The notes under the pieces: model-generated
Told to the model about the DNA's origin: nothing
Database searches by the model: none
What the model saw: the letters and a program-made list of their open reading frames with translations, nothing else
Origin: Phenylobacterium soli
Lineage (GTDB): Bacteria > Pseudomonadota > Alphaproteobacteria > Caulobacterales > Caulobacteraceae
Length of the DNA: 64,000 bases
Reading direction: 5' to 3'
Assembly (NCBI RefSeq): GCF_003254475.1
Contig: NZ_QFYQ01000001.1
Location: 1,860,001-1,924,000 of the forward strand
Shown here: positions 55,347 through 63,586 of the stretch, in pieces
Layout: each line of letters opens with the position of its first letter
Numbering within the stretch: position 1 is the stretch's first letter
Made by a program: the position numbers and the translations under genes

Positions 55347-57463
55347 TGAGAGCCGGCGTGCGCTGGCTCCCGCTGGGTCTGGCGCTCGTCGCGGGAGCCT
55401 CGAATGCGGCGCCGCTCAACCTGCGGGTCGACCGGTCACCGGCCGGCCTGAAGGCTGCTTTCCGGCCGGACACCGCACTCGGCGGCGGCGTGGACGGCTC
55501 CACGCGCGGCGAGATCGATCGGCTGTTCACGCCCCACAACATCGCGGCCATGCGCAGCCTCGGCCTGCGCTCCCTGACCTATCGCCTCCGCACCGAGCTC
55601 GGCATCGAGGCCTGGCACTGGACGGAGGAGGGGCGCTGGAGCGATCCGGCCCATGCCCAGGGCTACTGGACCTCCAGCGACCGGCCAAAGCAGCCCGTGA
55701 CCCTGTCGTGGGGCTACCGTCTGCCGCGGCGCGGCGACACCCAGGACAACGCCAACAACCTCGACTTCTCGCGGCTGACCGACGGGGACCTCGCCACCTT
55801 CTGGAAGTCGAACCCCTATCTGGACGTTCGCTACACCCACGAGGCGGCGGGCCGGCCGCAGTGGATCCAGGTTCGCCTCGACGCCCCGACCCCCATCGAT
55901 ACGGTGCGCATCGACTGGGCCGACCCCTACGCCAGCGCCTACGAGGTCCAGTACTGGGACGGCCCCGACGACTACGATTCCGAGCGCGACTGGGTGACCT
56001 TTCCCATGGGGCGGGTCGCCCAGGCGCGCGGCGGCGCAGAGACCCGGCGCATCGCCCAGCGGCCGGTGACGGCGCGGTTCCTGCGGATCCTCCTGAAGAC
56101 GCCCTCCGGCACGGCCCCGCCCGGTTCGGCCGACGTGCGAGACCGCTTGGGTTACGCTGTGCGGGAGGTTTCGTTCGGCGTCACCGGCGCCGATGGCGTC
56201 TTCCACGACGCGGTGCGCCACGCCGCCTCGCACGACGACCAGACCTTCACGCACGTCTCGTCCACCGACCCGTGGCATCGCGCCGCCGACCGTGACCCGA
56301 ACCTCGAACAGGTAGGGGTGGATCGCATCTTCCAGAGCGGGCTCGGCAACGGCCTGCCGATCATGATGCCGGTGGGCGTGCTCTTCGACACGCCGGAGAA
56401 CGCCGAGGCGCTGATCCGCTATCTGACCCGCCGGGGCTATCCGCTGAGGCGCATCGAACTGGGCGAGGAGCCGGACGGACAGTACGGCGAGCCGGCCGAC
56501 TACGGCGCCCTCTACCTGGCCACCCTCGACCGCCTGCGCGCGATCGCCCCTCGCCTGGAGTATGGCGGCCCGTCCATGCAGAGCGCGGCGACGGATCTGC
56601 CCCTGGTGCATGGGCCGGCGCGCTCCTGGAACCGCGGCTTCATCGCCTATCTGAAGAGCCGCGGCCGCCTGTCGGACCTGCAGTTCTTCTCCTTCGAGCA
56701 CTATCCGTTCGACGATATCTGCGGCGACATCCACGCCAAGCTGATCGCTGAAGACGCGCTGCTCGATGGCATGTTGAAGCGCCTCGAGGCCGAGGGCGTG
56801 CCGCGCACCACGCCCAAGGTGATCGCTGAGTACGGCTTCTCGGCCTTTTCCGGTCAGGCCATGGTCGAACTGCCGAGCGCCCTGTTGCAGGCCGACCTCC
56901 TGGGTCACTTCCTGAGCGAGGGCGGCGATGCGGCCTACATGTTCGGTTACGGCCCCAACACGCCGATCAACCAGCACCTGGCCTGCGCCGGCTACGGCAA
57001 CATGACCCCCTTCCTGGCGGATGCGAACGGTCAGGCGGCCGAGCGCCTGCCGCAGTTCTTCGCCTCGCGCCTGATCTCGCAGACCTGGCTGCAGCCGGGC
57101 CACGGCCTGCACAGGCTCTATGCCACGCACCTGGACGGCGAGGCGCCGGCCGGCGCGGTGGTGGCCTATGCGGTGGCGCGCCCCGATGGGCGCCTGGCGA
57201 CCATGGTGTTGAACCGAAGCGCCACCCAGGCCTTCACGGTCAAGCCGTGGGCAGCGGGCCGTTTGGACGTGTGGCAGTACGGTCCGGACCAGTACCGCTG
57301 GCGGCCCGACGGGGTGAACGGCAGGCCGAGCCTGGATCTGCCGCCGGCCCATTGGGAGGCGGCCGGGGGCGAGATCCGGCTGCCGGCGGACAGCTTGACG
57401 GTCATCCTTTCGCGGGCGGCGCGAACTCCAGCACGAAGCGGGCGAGCGCCTCGTAGTCGGTGA
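55346..57463 (+). CDS. Secreted discoidin-domain, glycoside hydrolase-like protein
   Basis: The 705-residue protein has a signal peptide (MRAGVRWLPLGLALVAGASNAAP). A discoidin/F5-8 type C-like sugar-binding domain is at about 130-280 (LTDGDLATFWKSN, WIQVRLDAPTPIDTVRIDWADPYASAYEVQYW, ARFLRILL). A TIM-barrel-like region at about 320-600 has GEEPDGQYG (E374/E375), at the place of the clan GH-A acid/base Glu, and VIAEYGFSAF with E495 as a candidate nucleophile. A beta-sandwich-like end follows. The usual Asn-Glu-Pro is Glu-Glu-Pro. It is translationally coupled to the Bcr/CflA exporter. The last 62 bases overlap the convergent flavodoxin gene. Confidence 0.7.
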   Translation: MRAGVRWLPLGLALVAGASNAAPLNLRVDRSPAGLKAAFRPDTALGGGVDGSTRGEIDRLFTPHNIAAMRSLGLRSLTYRLRTELGIEAWHWTEEGRWSDPAHAQGYWTSSDRPKQPVTLSWGYRLPRRGDTQDNANNLDFSRLTDGDLATFWKSNPYLDVRYTHEAAGRPQWIQVRLDAPTPIDTVRIDWADPYASAYEVQYWDGPDDYDSERDWVTFPMGRVAQARGGAETRRIAQRPVTARFLRILLKTPSGTAPPGSADVRDRLGYAVREVSFGVTGADGVFHDAVRHAASHDDQTFTHVSSTDPWHRAADRDPNLEQVGVDRIFQSGLGNGLPIMMPVGVLFDTPENAEALIRYLTRRGYPLRRIELGEEPDGQYGEPADYGALYLATLDRLRAIAPRLEYGGPSMQSAATDLPLVHGPARSWNRGFIAYLKSRGRLSDLQFFSFEHYPFDDICGDIHAKLIAEDALLDGMLKRLEAEGVPRTTPKVIAEYGFSAFSGQAMVELPSALLQADLLGHFLSEGGDAAYMFGYGPNTPINQHLACAGYGNMTPFLADANGQAAERLPQFFASRLISQTWLQPGHGLHRLYATHLDGEAPAGAVVAYAVARPDGRLATMVLNRSATQAFTVKPWAAGRLDVWQYGPDQYRWRPDGVNGRPSLDLPPAHWEAAGGEIRLPADSLTVILSRAARTPARSGRAPRSR

Positions 57464-57941
57464 GGTCGTAATCCCGCGAGGTGACGGTCTTCTGGCCGCG
57501 CTGGGCGGCGATGAACTTCAGGGCCAGCCGCTTGAAGAAGTCGTACTGGCTGTAGCGGATCGCCCCCGCCGCATGGTGGATCGCCTTCGGCGTCCAGGCG
57601 GTCTCCTGCTGGAAGCGGGCGTCGCACTGGCCCACGCCCTCCCAGTCGTGGGGATCGACCCCGGCCGCCGACAGCGAGACCGAGACGAAGGCGCTCGGCA
57701 TGGCGTTCAGCGCCTCATGCCGGGCATGGGCGAAATGGGTGAGGGCCGCCTGGTAGCGGCCGACGTGCAGCGAGGCCATGAGGATGGCGACGTCATAGGC
57801 CGCAGGATCGGGATGGCGCTCGTCGGGGCCGGCTTCCTCCACTGTCGCCTGGTGACCAGTCGCGCGCAGGCGCTCGGCGGCGAAGTGGGCCAGATCGCGG
57901 GTGTGCCCTTCGGTGGTGCCGTAGACGATCAGGACGCGCAT
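57402..57941 (-). CDS. Flavodoxin-domain protein, HemG-like protoporphyrinogen oxidase
   Basis: The 179-residue flavodoxin-fold protein has the FMN phosphate loop VYGTTEGHTRDLA at residues 6-18 and the HemG-type features HAAGAIRYSQYDFFKRLALKFIAAQRG, including the membrane-associated insert seen in menaquinone-dependent protoporphyrinogen IX dehydrogenase. It may support heme synthesis, but no other hem gene is nearby, and general HemG-like flavodoxins exist. The 3' end overlaps the glycosidase-like gene by 62 bases. Confidence 0.8.
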   Translation of the reverse strand: MRVLIVYGTTEGHTRDLAHFAAERLRATGHQATVEEAGPDERHPDPAAYDVAILMASLHVGRYQAALTHFAHARHEALNAMPSAFVSVSLSAAGVDPHDWEGVGQCDARFQQETAWTPKAIHHAAGAIRYSQYDFFKRLALKFIAAQRGQKTVTSRDYDLTDYEALARFVLEFAPPAKG

Positions 57942-58010
57942 GGCCGGCTCCTCTTACCACCCCTTGAACGCATCTAGGACGCGACCCGGCCCTGCGCCAT
58001 CGGCGAGCGC

Positions 58011-58418
58011 CTAGCGGAACAGGAGCGGCTCGCCCTCGGCGTCGTAGGCGGCGAACCGGCCGACTCCGCCGGCGCGCACCGCCTCGACCATCGACTGCAG
58101 CGCCGCCTGGATGCGGTCGTGGGCCGGTGGCCGGCCGCCCTCGCCTGAGAGCGCGGCGGCGAACACCACCTGCCAGGGCGGGCCCGCCCGGCTGGATTCC
58201 TCGGCCAGGGTCTCGAAGCCGTCGAGGTCGGCCGGAGCTTTGTCGACGCACATCAGGGGCGAGAGGGCGCCGCCACGGCCTTCCGCATATCGACGGGCCT
58301 GGGCGGCCGAGGCCTCACCCGGAAGCTCGGCGGCGGCGAAGACGAACAGCAATTGGTGCGGCTCGGCCTGGGTGGCGGCGGCGCGGATGAGCTGCTGGAA
58401 ATGGGATTCAGAGGACAT
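58011..58418 (-). CDS. Conserved hypothetical protein
   Basis: The 135-residue protein starts MSSESHFQQLIRAAATQAEP, followed by HQLLFVFAAAELP and GGALSPLMCVDKAPADL. It ends GRFAAYDAEGEPLLFR. From memory, close relatives in Pseudomonas and alphaproteobacteria carry the label 'ribonucleotide reductase subunit alpha', but nothing here resembles an RNR: the size is far too small and no radical or nucleotide site is present. Function is unknown. It is a lone gene 70 bases from the flavodoxin gene, on the same strand. Confidence 0.78.
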   Translation of the reverse strand: MSSESHFQQLIRAAATQAEPHQLLFVFAAAELPGEASAAQARRYAEGRGGALSPLMCVDKAPADLDGFETLAEESSRAGPPWQVVFAAALSGEGGRPPAHDRIQAALQSMVEAVRAGGVGRFAAYDAEGEPLLFR

Positions 58419-58561
58419 GGCCGCCTGTTTGCCCTGTTCCCGGAGCCGGCGGCTTGCGCCACATCAAACCGCGCGCTTCGCCGCAGGATTAAGGGCGGCT
58501 GAGCCCTGCCGCGCAGCTCAGGCGTTTGAGGTCAGGCTTACCGTCCCACGAGGAGCAGACC

Positions 58562-59218
58562 ATGCGCATGATCCTTGGCCTTTCTGCCCTTTCTGCCCTG
58601 GCGCTCTCGCTCGCCGTGCCGGCGGCGTCGCAGCCGCGATACGACCGGTCCTTCCCCCTGCCGCCGGGGCCCTACCAGAGCCAGTGCTCGAACATCCGCG
58701 TCGAGGGCCAGTTCCTGAAGGCCTGGTGCCGCGGGACCCGGGGCTCGGGCGAGTCCAGCATCAACATTGAGAGCTGCAGCACGCCGATCATGGTCGATCC
58801 GTCCGGCGGCCTGATCTGCACCGGCCCGGGCGGCGGCGCGCCGCCCGCCATGCCGAATGGCGCGCCGCGCGACTATCCGCGCGAGGCTCCGTACGACCGG
58901 GGCTATGACGGGCGCTACGGTAACGATGGCCGTTACGGCTATGGCGAGCGCCCCAATGGCCGGGCGATGGCGACGGTCTATGAGGGGACCGGTTACCGCG
59001 GCCGCCCTCTTCGGCTCTATGGCCCGATCCAGGACCTGCATCGCAGCGGGCTGAACGACCGGGTGCGCTCCATCCGCATCGAGCGGCGCTCCGGCCCCTG
59101 GCTGGTCTGCACGGAGGCCAACTACGGCGGCCGGTGCGTCACCATCGACCGCAGCACGCCGGACACGCGGATGTTCGGCATGAGCGAGTCGATCTCGTCC
59201 CTGCGGCCGGCGTGGTGA
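58562..59218 (+). CDS. Secreted protein with half-CVNH and beta/gamma-crystallin domains
   Basis: The 218-residue protein has a signal peptide (MRMILGLSALSALALSLAVPAASQ). Residues 38-87 match one repeat of a cyanovirin-N (CVNH) lectin: YQSQCSNIRVEGQFLKAWC, then SINIESC and GGLIC, with four cysteines at 42, 56, 72 and 86. A Tyr/Gly/Arg-rich linker (about 100-133) leads to a beta/gamma-crystallin-like domain (134-218) of two Greek-key motifs (VYEGTGYRGRPLRLYG; VCTEANYGGRCVTID). ATG at 58562 has AGGAG upstream (acgaggagcagacc). It may bind glycans outside the cell. Confidence 0.72.
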   Translation: MRMILGLSALSALALSLAVPAASQPRYDRSFPLPPGPYQSQCSNIRVEGQFLKAWCRGTRGSGESSINIESCSTPIMVDPSGGLICTGPGGGAPPAMPNGAPRDYPREAPYDRGYDGRYGNDGRYGYGERPNGRAMATVYEGTGYRGRPLRLYGPIQDLHRSGLNDRVRSIRIERRSGPWLVCTEANYGGRCVTIDRSTPDTRMFGMSESISSLRPAW

Positions 59219-59228
59219 GCCGCGGCGT

Positions 59229-59612
59229 CTAGCTTCGCTGCTCAGCCGGATCGACGGCGCGGGCGGCCCAGGCCAGCACCGCCCAGCCGGCGAGGAAGCT
59301 CAGGCCGCCGAAGGGCGTGATCGCGCCGACCCAGCGCGGCGCGCCGGCGGCCAGGGCGTAGAGCGAGCCGGCGAACAGCACGATTCCGACGAGGAAGAAC
59401 GCCGGTGCGAGGCGGGCGCGCCGGGCGCCCAGCTGCATGAAGACGGCGCAGGCGATGGTGGCCATGGCGTGCATGAAGGCGTACTGCGAGCCGGTCTTGA
59501 GCAGCTCCCGGGCGGCCGGATTGCTGACGCCATGCGCGGCGAAGGCGCCGACGGCCACGGAGAGGAAGCCGGCGAGCGCGGCGAGCGTCATCCAGTTGCG
59601 GCGGGTCCACAC
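59229..59612 (-). CDS. DUF423 family membrane protein
   Basis: The 127-residue protein has four hydrophobic helices and the DUF423 (YgdD-like) signature: LAALAGFLSVAVGAFAAHGV at the N-terminus, LKTGSQYAFMHAMATIACAVF, VLFAGSLYALAAGAPRW and ITPFGGLSFLAGWAVLAW. Function is unknown. GTG at 59612 aligns best with the E. coli YgdD start and follows the amidase stop by 5 bases; ATG at 59591 is the alternative. It is the last gene of the aminotransferase-amidase operon. Confidence 0.88.
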   Translation of the reverse strand: MWTRRNWMTLAALAGFLSVAVGAFAAHGVSNPAARELLKTGSQYAFMHAMATIACAVFMQLGARRARLAPAFFLVGIVLFAGSLYALAAGAPRWVGAITPFGGLSFLAGWAVLAWAARAVDPAEQRS

Positions 59613-59617
59613 GTCGA

Positions 59618-61042
59618 TCAGCCCCAGACCTGCGGCCGCCGGGATTTCCAGGGTGCTTCCTTCTCGAGCTGGCCCGCGAGGCGGAAGAGGGTGGCCTCGT
59701 CCGCATACTTGGCCGTGAACATCATCCCGATCGGCAGGCCGGACGCCGACATGGCCAGCGGCAGCGACATGGAAGGCTGGCCGGAGAAGTTGAAGGGCGG
59801 CGTGAACGGGAAGACGCGGCCCTGGCGGCGGTTCACCTCCTTGGGCTCGAGGCCCACGGGGTCGATGAAGCCGATCTTCGGCGGCGGCTCGCCCATCACC
59901 GGGCAGAGATAAACGTCGATATCCTCGAAGGCGCCGAGGGTGGCGCGGTTCAGGATGCGGGTTTCCTGCAGGGACCACATGACGTCCGCGCCGGTCTGGC
60001 GCCGGCCGGCCTTGAGGGAGGCCCAGGTGAGCGGCTCCAGCTCGTCCTCTTCGGGCTCACGGCCGATCTCGGCGATCAGGCGGGCCATGCCGGCCGCGAA
60101 GTTCGCCGCCGCGGCGGGGCCGCGCGAGGCGTAGAGGGCCCGGTAGTCGACCCCGAGCCCGCGCTCGATGACCTCGTGTCCCAGGCGGCGCAGCAGCTCG
60201 GCCGTGGCCTCCAGCGCGGCCTGGACCTCTGGGCTGATCGGGCGGCCCGAGGGCGTCTCGGAGGACCAGGCGATGCGCAGCCGGCCCGGCGAGGCGGAAA
60301 CCTCTTCCAGATACGGCCGCGCCTTGGGCGGCGGCGGATAGGGCGAGCCGGGCGCCGGATAGCCGGTGGCGTCCAGCATCGCCGCGGAATCGCGGACGGT
60401 GCGGGTGACCACATGGTCGACCACGTTGCCCAGGGCATAGTCGTAGCCGTCGGGCAGGTTGGGATTGCGGTCCCGCGTCACCTTGAGGCCGACGAGGCCA
60501 CAGCAGGCGGCGGGGATCCGGATCGAGCCCAATCCGTCGGAGGCGTGGGCGAGGGGCACGAGCCCGGCGGCCACCGCGGCGGCCGAGCCGCCGGACGATC
60601 CCCCGGCGATATGCTCCGGGTTCCAGGGATTGCGGCACGGGCCGAGGAGGGCGCTCTCGGTGGTCCCCGTGATGCCGAACTCGGGCGTGTTGGTCTTGCC
60701 CAGGGCGACGACGCCGGCAGCCCGGTAGCGTCGGGTGAGGCCGCCGTCTTCCTGGTCGACCACGTCCTTGGCGAATCGCGAACCGGAGGTGCGGGGCCAT
60801 CCGGCCACCGGCATGGCCAGGTCCTTGATCAGGAAGGGCACGCCCCTGAACGGCCCGTCCGGCAGCTCGCCGGCCGCCTCGCGGCGCGCATCGTCGAAGC
60901 CCTTGTAGACCACCGCGTTGAGCGTCGGATTGTGGCGCTCGATCCGGGCGATGGCGCCCTCCACCAGTTCGGCGGGACTGACCGCCTTGCGGCGGACGAG
61001 CTCGGCCAGGCCCAGGCCATCGTAGTCGGCGTAGTCGTCCAT
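59618..61042 (-). CDS. Amidase signature family enzyme
   Basis: The 474-residue amidase has the full Ser-cisSer-Lys triad: K73 in PFLIKDLA, the GGSSGGSAA loop (cis-Ser at about 149), and the nucleophile S173 in ASDGLGSIRIPAACCGLVGLK. The length is typical. Substrates could be a carboxamide, lactam-derived or carbamoyl compound. ATG at 61042 shares its A with the aminotransferase stop (TGATG). A long frame continues upstream in another gene and is not used. Together with the aminotransferase it forms a probable nitrogen-compound catabolic unit. Confidence 0.93.
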   Translation of the reverse strand: MDDYADYDGLGLAELVRRKAVSPAELVEGAIARIERHNPTLNAVVYKGFDDARREAAGELPDGPFRGVPFLIKDLAMPVAGWPRTSGSRFAKDVVDQEDGGLTRRYRAAGVVALGKTNTPEFGITGTTESALLGPCRNPWNPEHIAGGSSGGSAAAVAAGLVPLAHASDGLGSIRIPAACCGLVGLKVTRDRNPNLPDGYDYALGNVVDHVVTRTVRDSAAMLDATGYPAPGSPYPPPPKARPYLEEVSASPGRLRIAWSSETPSGRPISPEVQAALEATAELLRRLGHEVIERGLGVDYRALYASRGPAAAANFAAGMARLIAEIGREPEEDELEPLTWASLKAGRRQTGADVMWSLQETRILNRATLGAFEDIDVYLCPVMGEPPPKIGFIDPVGLEPKEVNRRQGRVFPFTPPFNFSGQPSMSLPLAMSASGLPIGMMFTAKYADEATLFRLAGQLEKEAPWKSRRPQVWG

Positions 61043-62319
61043 CAGCGGGCTCCGGCGGAGAGGAAGGCGAGCTTCTCGACGGGCGCCAGGCTTGCCGCCC
61101 CGCGGCTCAGCACGCCGAAGGCGGCTTCGGCCGAGTCGAGGGCGAGGTCGATGTCGGCCTCGGCCATGGCCGCGCAAAGAAACATGTTGTGCCAGGGATG
61201 GGTGTAGACGCCGCGCTCCAGCAGGGCGGAGGCGAAGCAGAACCCCTTCCTGAGGTCCGGGTCGTCGTCGAACAGGAAGAGCCGCATGGTCACGGGCCCG
61301 GTCTGGCGCATGGCAAGGCCCGCCGCCTGCGCGCGCTCGGCGAGACCGTCTCGCAGCCGCTGACCGAGTGCGGTGATGCGCTCCAGGTAATCCGTCTCCC
61401 GCACCAGGCGCAGGGTCTCCAGCGCGGCGGCCATGGGGGCCGCTTGGTACCAGAAGGAGCCGGTCACATAGATCGAGGCGGCCGCCTTGCGAGCGACCTC
61501 GGAGCCCATCAGGGCCGAGATCGGGTGGCCGTTGGCGATGCATTTGCCCCAGGTGGAGAGGTCGGGCTGGACCCCGATCTTCGACCAGGAGCAGTCGCGG
61601 GCGAGGCGCAGGCCGGCGCGCACGTCGTCGACGATCAGTAGCGCGCCGGTCCGGTCGCAGATCTCGCGCGCCTTGCGGGCATAGGCGAGGTCGGGCTCGG
61701 CCTGATCGATGAAGGCGTCGTGCTTGAAAGGGGCGGCGAAGATGCAGGCCAGATCATCGCCGGCCTGGGCCGCGGCCGCCTCCAGCGAGGCCACGTCGTT
61801 GTAATCGCAGAAGAGCTGGTGCGCGCGATCGCTCTCGATGACCCCGGCCGGCCGCGGCGTGCACCAGGCCGCAGCCCCATGATAGGCCCCTTTGGCGCGG
61901 ATGACGCTCTTCCGCCGAGTATGGGCGCGGGCGACGGTGAGCGCCATCGAGGTGGCGTCCGTGCCGTTCTTGCAGAACATGGCCCAGCTGGCGTGGCTGA
62001 CCATGCCGACCATGGCTTCGGCCAGCTCCACCATCAGCGCGGTCGGGCCGGTGAGGGTGTCCCCGAGGCCGAGCTGGCGGACGTAGGCGGCGTCGATCTG
62101 CGGATTGGCGTAGCCGAACAGGTTCGGGCCGTAGGCGCACATGAAGTCGAGGTAGCGGCGCCCGTCGACATCCCAGATGTAGGCGCCTTCGCCCTTCTCG
62201 AAGAACTGCGGATAGTCATCGGGCAGGAGGCCGACGGCCTGATGCCCGTACATCCCGCCGGGGATCACCGCCTCGGCGCGTTCGCGAAGCTGCCGGTCGC
62301 GGCTGTTGGCGCCTTGCAT
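61042..62319 (-). CDS. Class III aminotransferase (glutamate-1-semialdehyde aminomutase-like)
   Basis: The 425-residue PLP enzyme has the class III features: GAYIWDVDGRRYLDFMCAYGPNLFGYANP, the FCKNGTDATSMALTVARAHTRR cofactor loop, the VDDVRAGLR segment with D231 for the PLP ring nitrogen, and STWGKCIANGHPISALMG with Schiff-base K259. The usual DEV is DDV. It is not HemL itself: the sequence around the active site differs, and it sits in an operon with an amidase. It likely transaminates an omega- or beta-amino acid released by that amidase. Confidence 0.88.
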   Translation of the reverse strand: MQGANSRDRQLRERAEAVIPGGMYGHQAVGLLPDDYPQFFEKGEGAYIWDVDGRRYLDFMCAYGPNLFGYANPQIDAAYVRQLGLGDTLTGPTALMVELAEAMVGMVSHASWAMFCKNGTDATSMALTVARAHTRRKSVIRAKGAYHGAAAWCTPRPAGVIESDRAHQLFCDYNDVASLEAAAAQAGDDLACIFAAPFKHDAFIDQAEPDLAYARKAREICDRTGALLIVDDVRAGLRLARDCSWSKIGVQPDLSTWGKCIANGHPISALMGSEVARKAAASIYVTGSFWYQAAPMAAALETLRLVRETDYLERITALGQRLRDGLAERAQAAGLAMRQTGPVTMRLFLFDDDPDLRKGFCFASALLERGVYTHPWHNMFLCAAMAEADIDLALDSAEAAFGVLSRGAASLAPVEKLAFLSAGAR

Positions 62320-62415
62320 CCGCCTCTCCCTTATCGCCGATCAGACATTACGCTCCCGGAGCCCTGCGGCAACGCCCGGCGAGTCCTGGGCGGCGACTCC
62401 TGATATGCGCCGGTC

Positions 62416-63576
62416 ATGTCGCTGCCCGTGCGCCTCGGCCTCTATTACGGCGCCCTCTACATCGGGACGGGCGTCTCCTCGCCCTACCTGCCCGTGTGGT
62501 TCGCCCACCATGGCCTCTCCGGGGCGAAGATCGGGCTGATCCTCTCCCTGCCGATGCTGGCGCGCGCCTTCACCGCGCCCTTGCTGGCGGTCTGGGCCGA
62601 CAGCTTCCGCCTTCGCCGCACGGCGCTGATCGTGCTCGGCGTGGCGGTGACCGCCCTCTACGTGGCCATGGCCGCGCCGTTCGGCTTCGCCTGGTGGGCG
62701 GTGGTCTGGTTCGCCGCCTCCTCGATGTTCACCACCATGAGCCCGCTGACGGACGTGCTGGTGCTGAAGCGGGCGGCGCGCGACGGCTTCAACTACGGAT
62801 GGCCGCGCGGCATCGGCTCGGCCTGCTTCATCGTCGGCAATGTCGGAATGGGCGCGATCCTGACCTGGGGCTCGCCGGAGCTGGTGCTGGTCTGGATGGT
62901 GGCCGCCGCGGGGCTCGCCAGCCTCTGCGCGCGGCTCCTGCTGCCGCCCGACGAGGTGCACGAGGCCGGGCACGCGCCGCACCTCTCCGACCGCATGGGC
63001 GGGCTGAAGGAGCTGCTCGCCGATCCGGTGTTCATGACGGCCGTGCTGTCGGCGGGCCTGATCCAGTCGGCGCACGCCTTTTACTACGGCTTCTCGACGC
63101 TCGTCTGGAAGCATCAGGGCATTCCCGAGAGCCTCACGGGCATGCTCTGGGCGACGGGGGTGACCACCGAGATCCTCTTCATGTGGTTCATGGAGCCGTG
63201 GCGGCGGCGGATGGGGGCGCGGAACCTGCTGGCGCTCGGAGGCGCGGCGGCCGTGGTCCGCTGGAGCGTGCTGGCCTTCTCGCCGCCGCTCTGGGTGGTC
63301 TTCCCGCTGCAGACCCTGCACACGCTCTCCTACGCCGCGACGTTCCTCGCTTCGCTGCAACTCGTCGAACGGCTGTCGACGCCGCGCAACGCCTCGGCGG
63401 CCCAGGCGATCAACTCGGCCCTCTCTGGCGGGGTGATCTCCGGCGTGGCGACCATGGGCTCCGGCTGGCTGTTCGACCGCTACGGCGCGCACGGCTATCT
63501 TCTGATGAGCGCCATGTCGGCGGCAGGCTTCATCGGGGCGCTGCGGCTCTACGGCATGCGCCGGCTCGACCCTTAG
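62416..63576 (+). CDS. MFS transporter (3-phenylpropionate/nucleoside permease-like)
   Basis: The 386-residue MFS protein has about twelve helices and resembles the PPP/HcaT family: LGLYYGALYIGTGVSSPYLPVWFAHHGLSGAKIGLILSLPMLARAFTAPLLAVWAD at the N-terminus, then RDGFNYGWPRGIGSACFIVGNVGMGAIL. It is divergent from the aminotransferase-amidase operon by 96 bases and could supply that operon's substrate. The next gene starts 10 bases downstream, so it is probably co-transcribed with the lactonase-like gene. Confidence 0.88.
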   Translation: MSLPVRLGLYYGALYIGTGVSSPYLPVWFAHHGLSGAKIGLILSLPMLARAFTAPLLAVWADSFRLRRTALIVLGVAVTALYVAMAAPFGFAWWAVVWFAASSMFTTMSPLTDVLVLKRAARDGFNYGWPRGIGSACFIVGNVGMGAILTWGSPELVLVWMVAAAGLASLCARLLLPPDEVHEAGHAPHLSDRMGGLKELLADPVFMTAVLSAGLIQSAHAFYYGFSTLVWKHQGIPESLTGMLWATGVTTEILFMWFMEPWRRRMGARNLLALGGAAAVVRWSVLAFSPPLWVVFPLQTLHTLSYAATFLASLQLVERLSTPRNASAAQAINSALSGGVISGVATMGSGWLFDRYGAHGYLLMSAMSAAGFIGALRLYGMRRLDP

Positions 63577-63586
63577 GGAGGCGTCC

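Noticed and set aside
58011-58418. Naming the 135-residue protein a ribonucleotide reductase subunit
   Set aside because: I recall this label on homologues, but size and motifs do not fit any ribonucleotide reductase.
61042-61543. A 641-residue amidase fusion reading into the aminotransferase gene
   Set aside because: The upstream part is the wrong frame of a conserved aminotransferase; the amidase domain starts at the ATG overlapping its stop.
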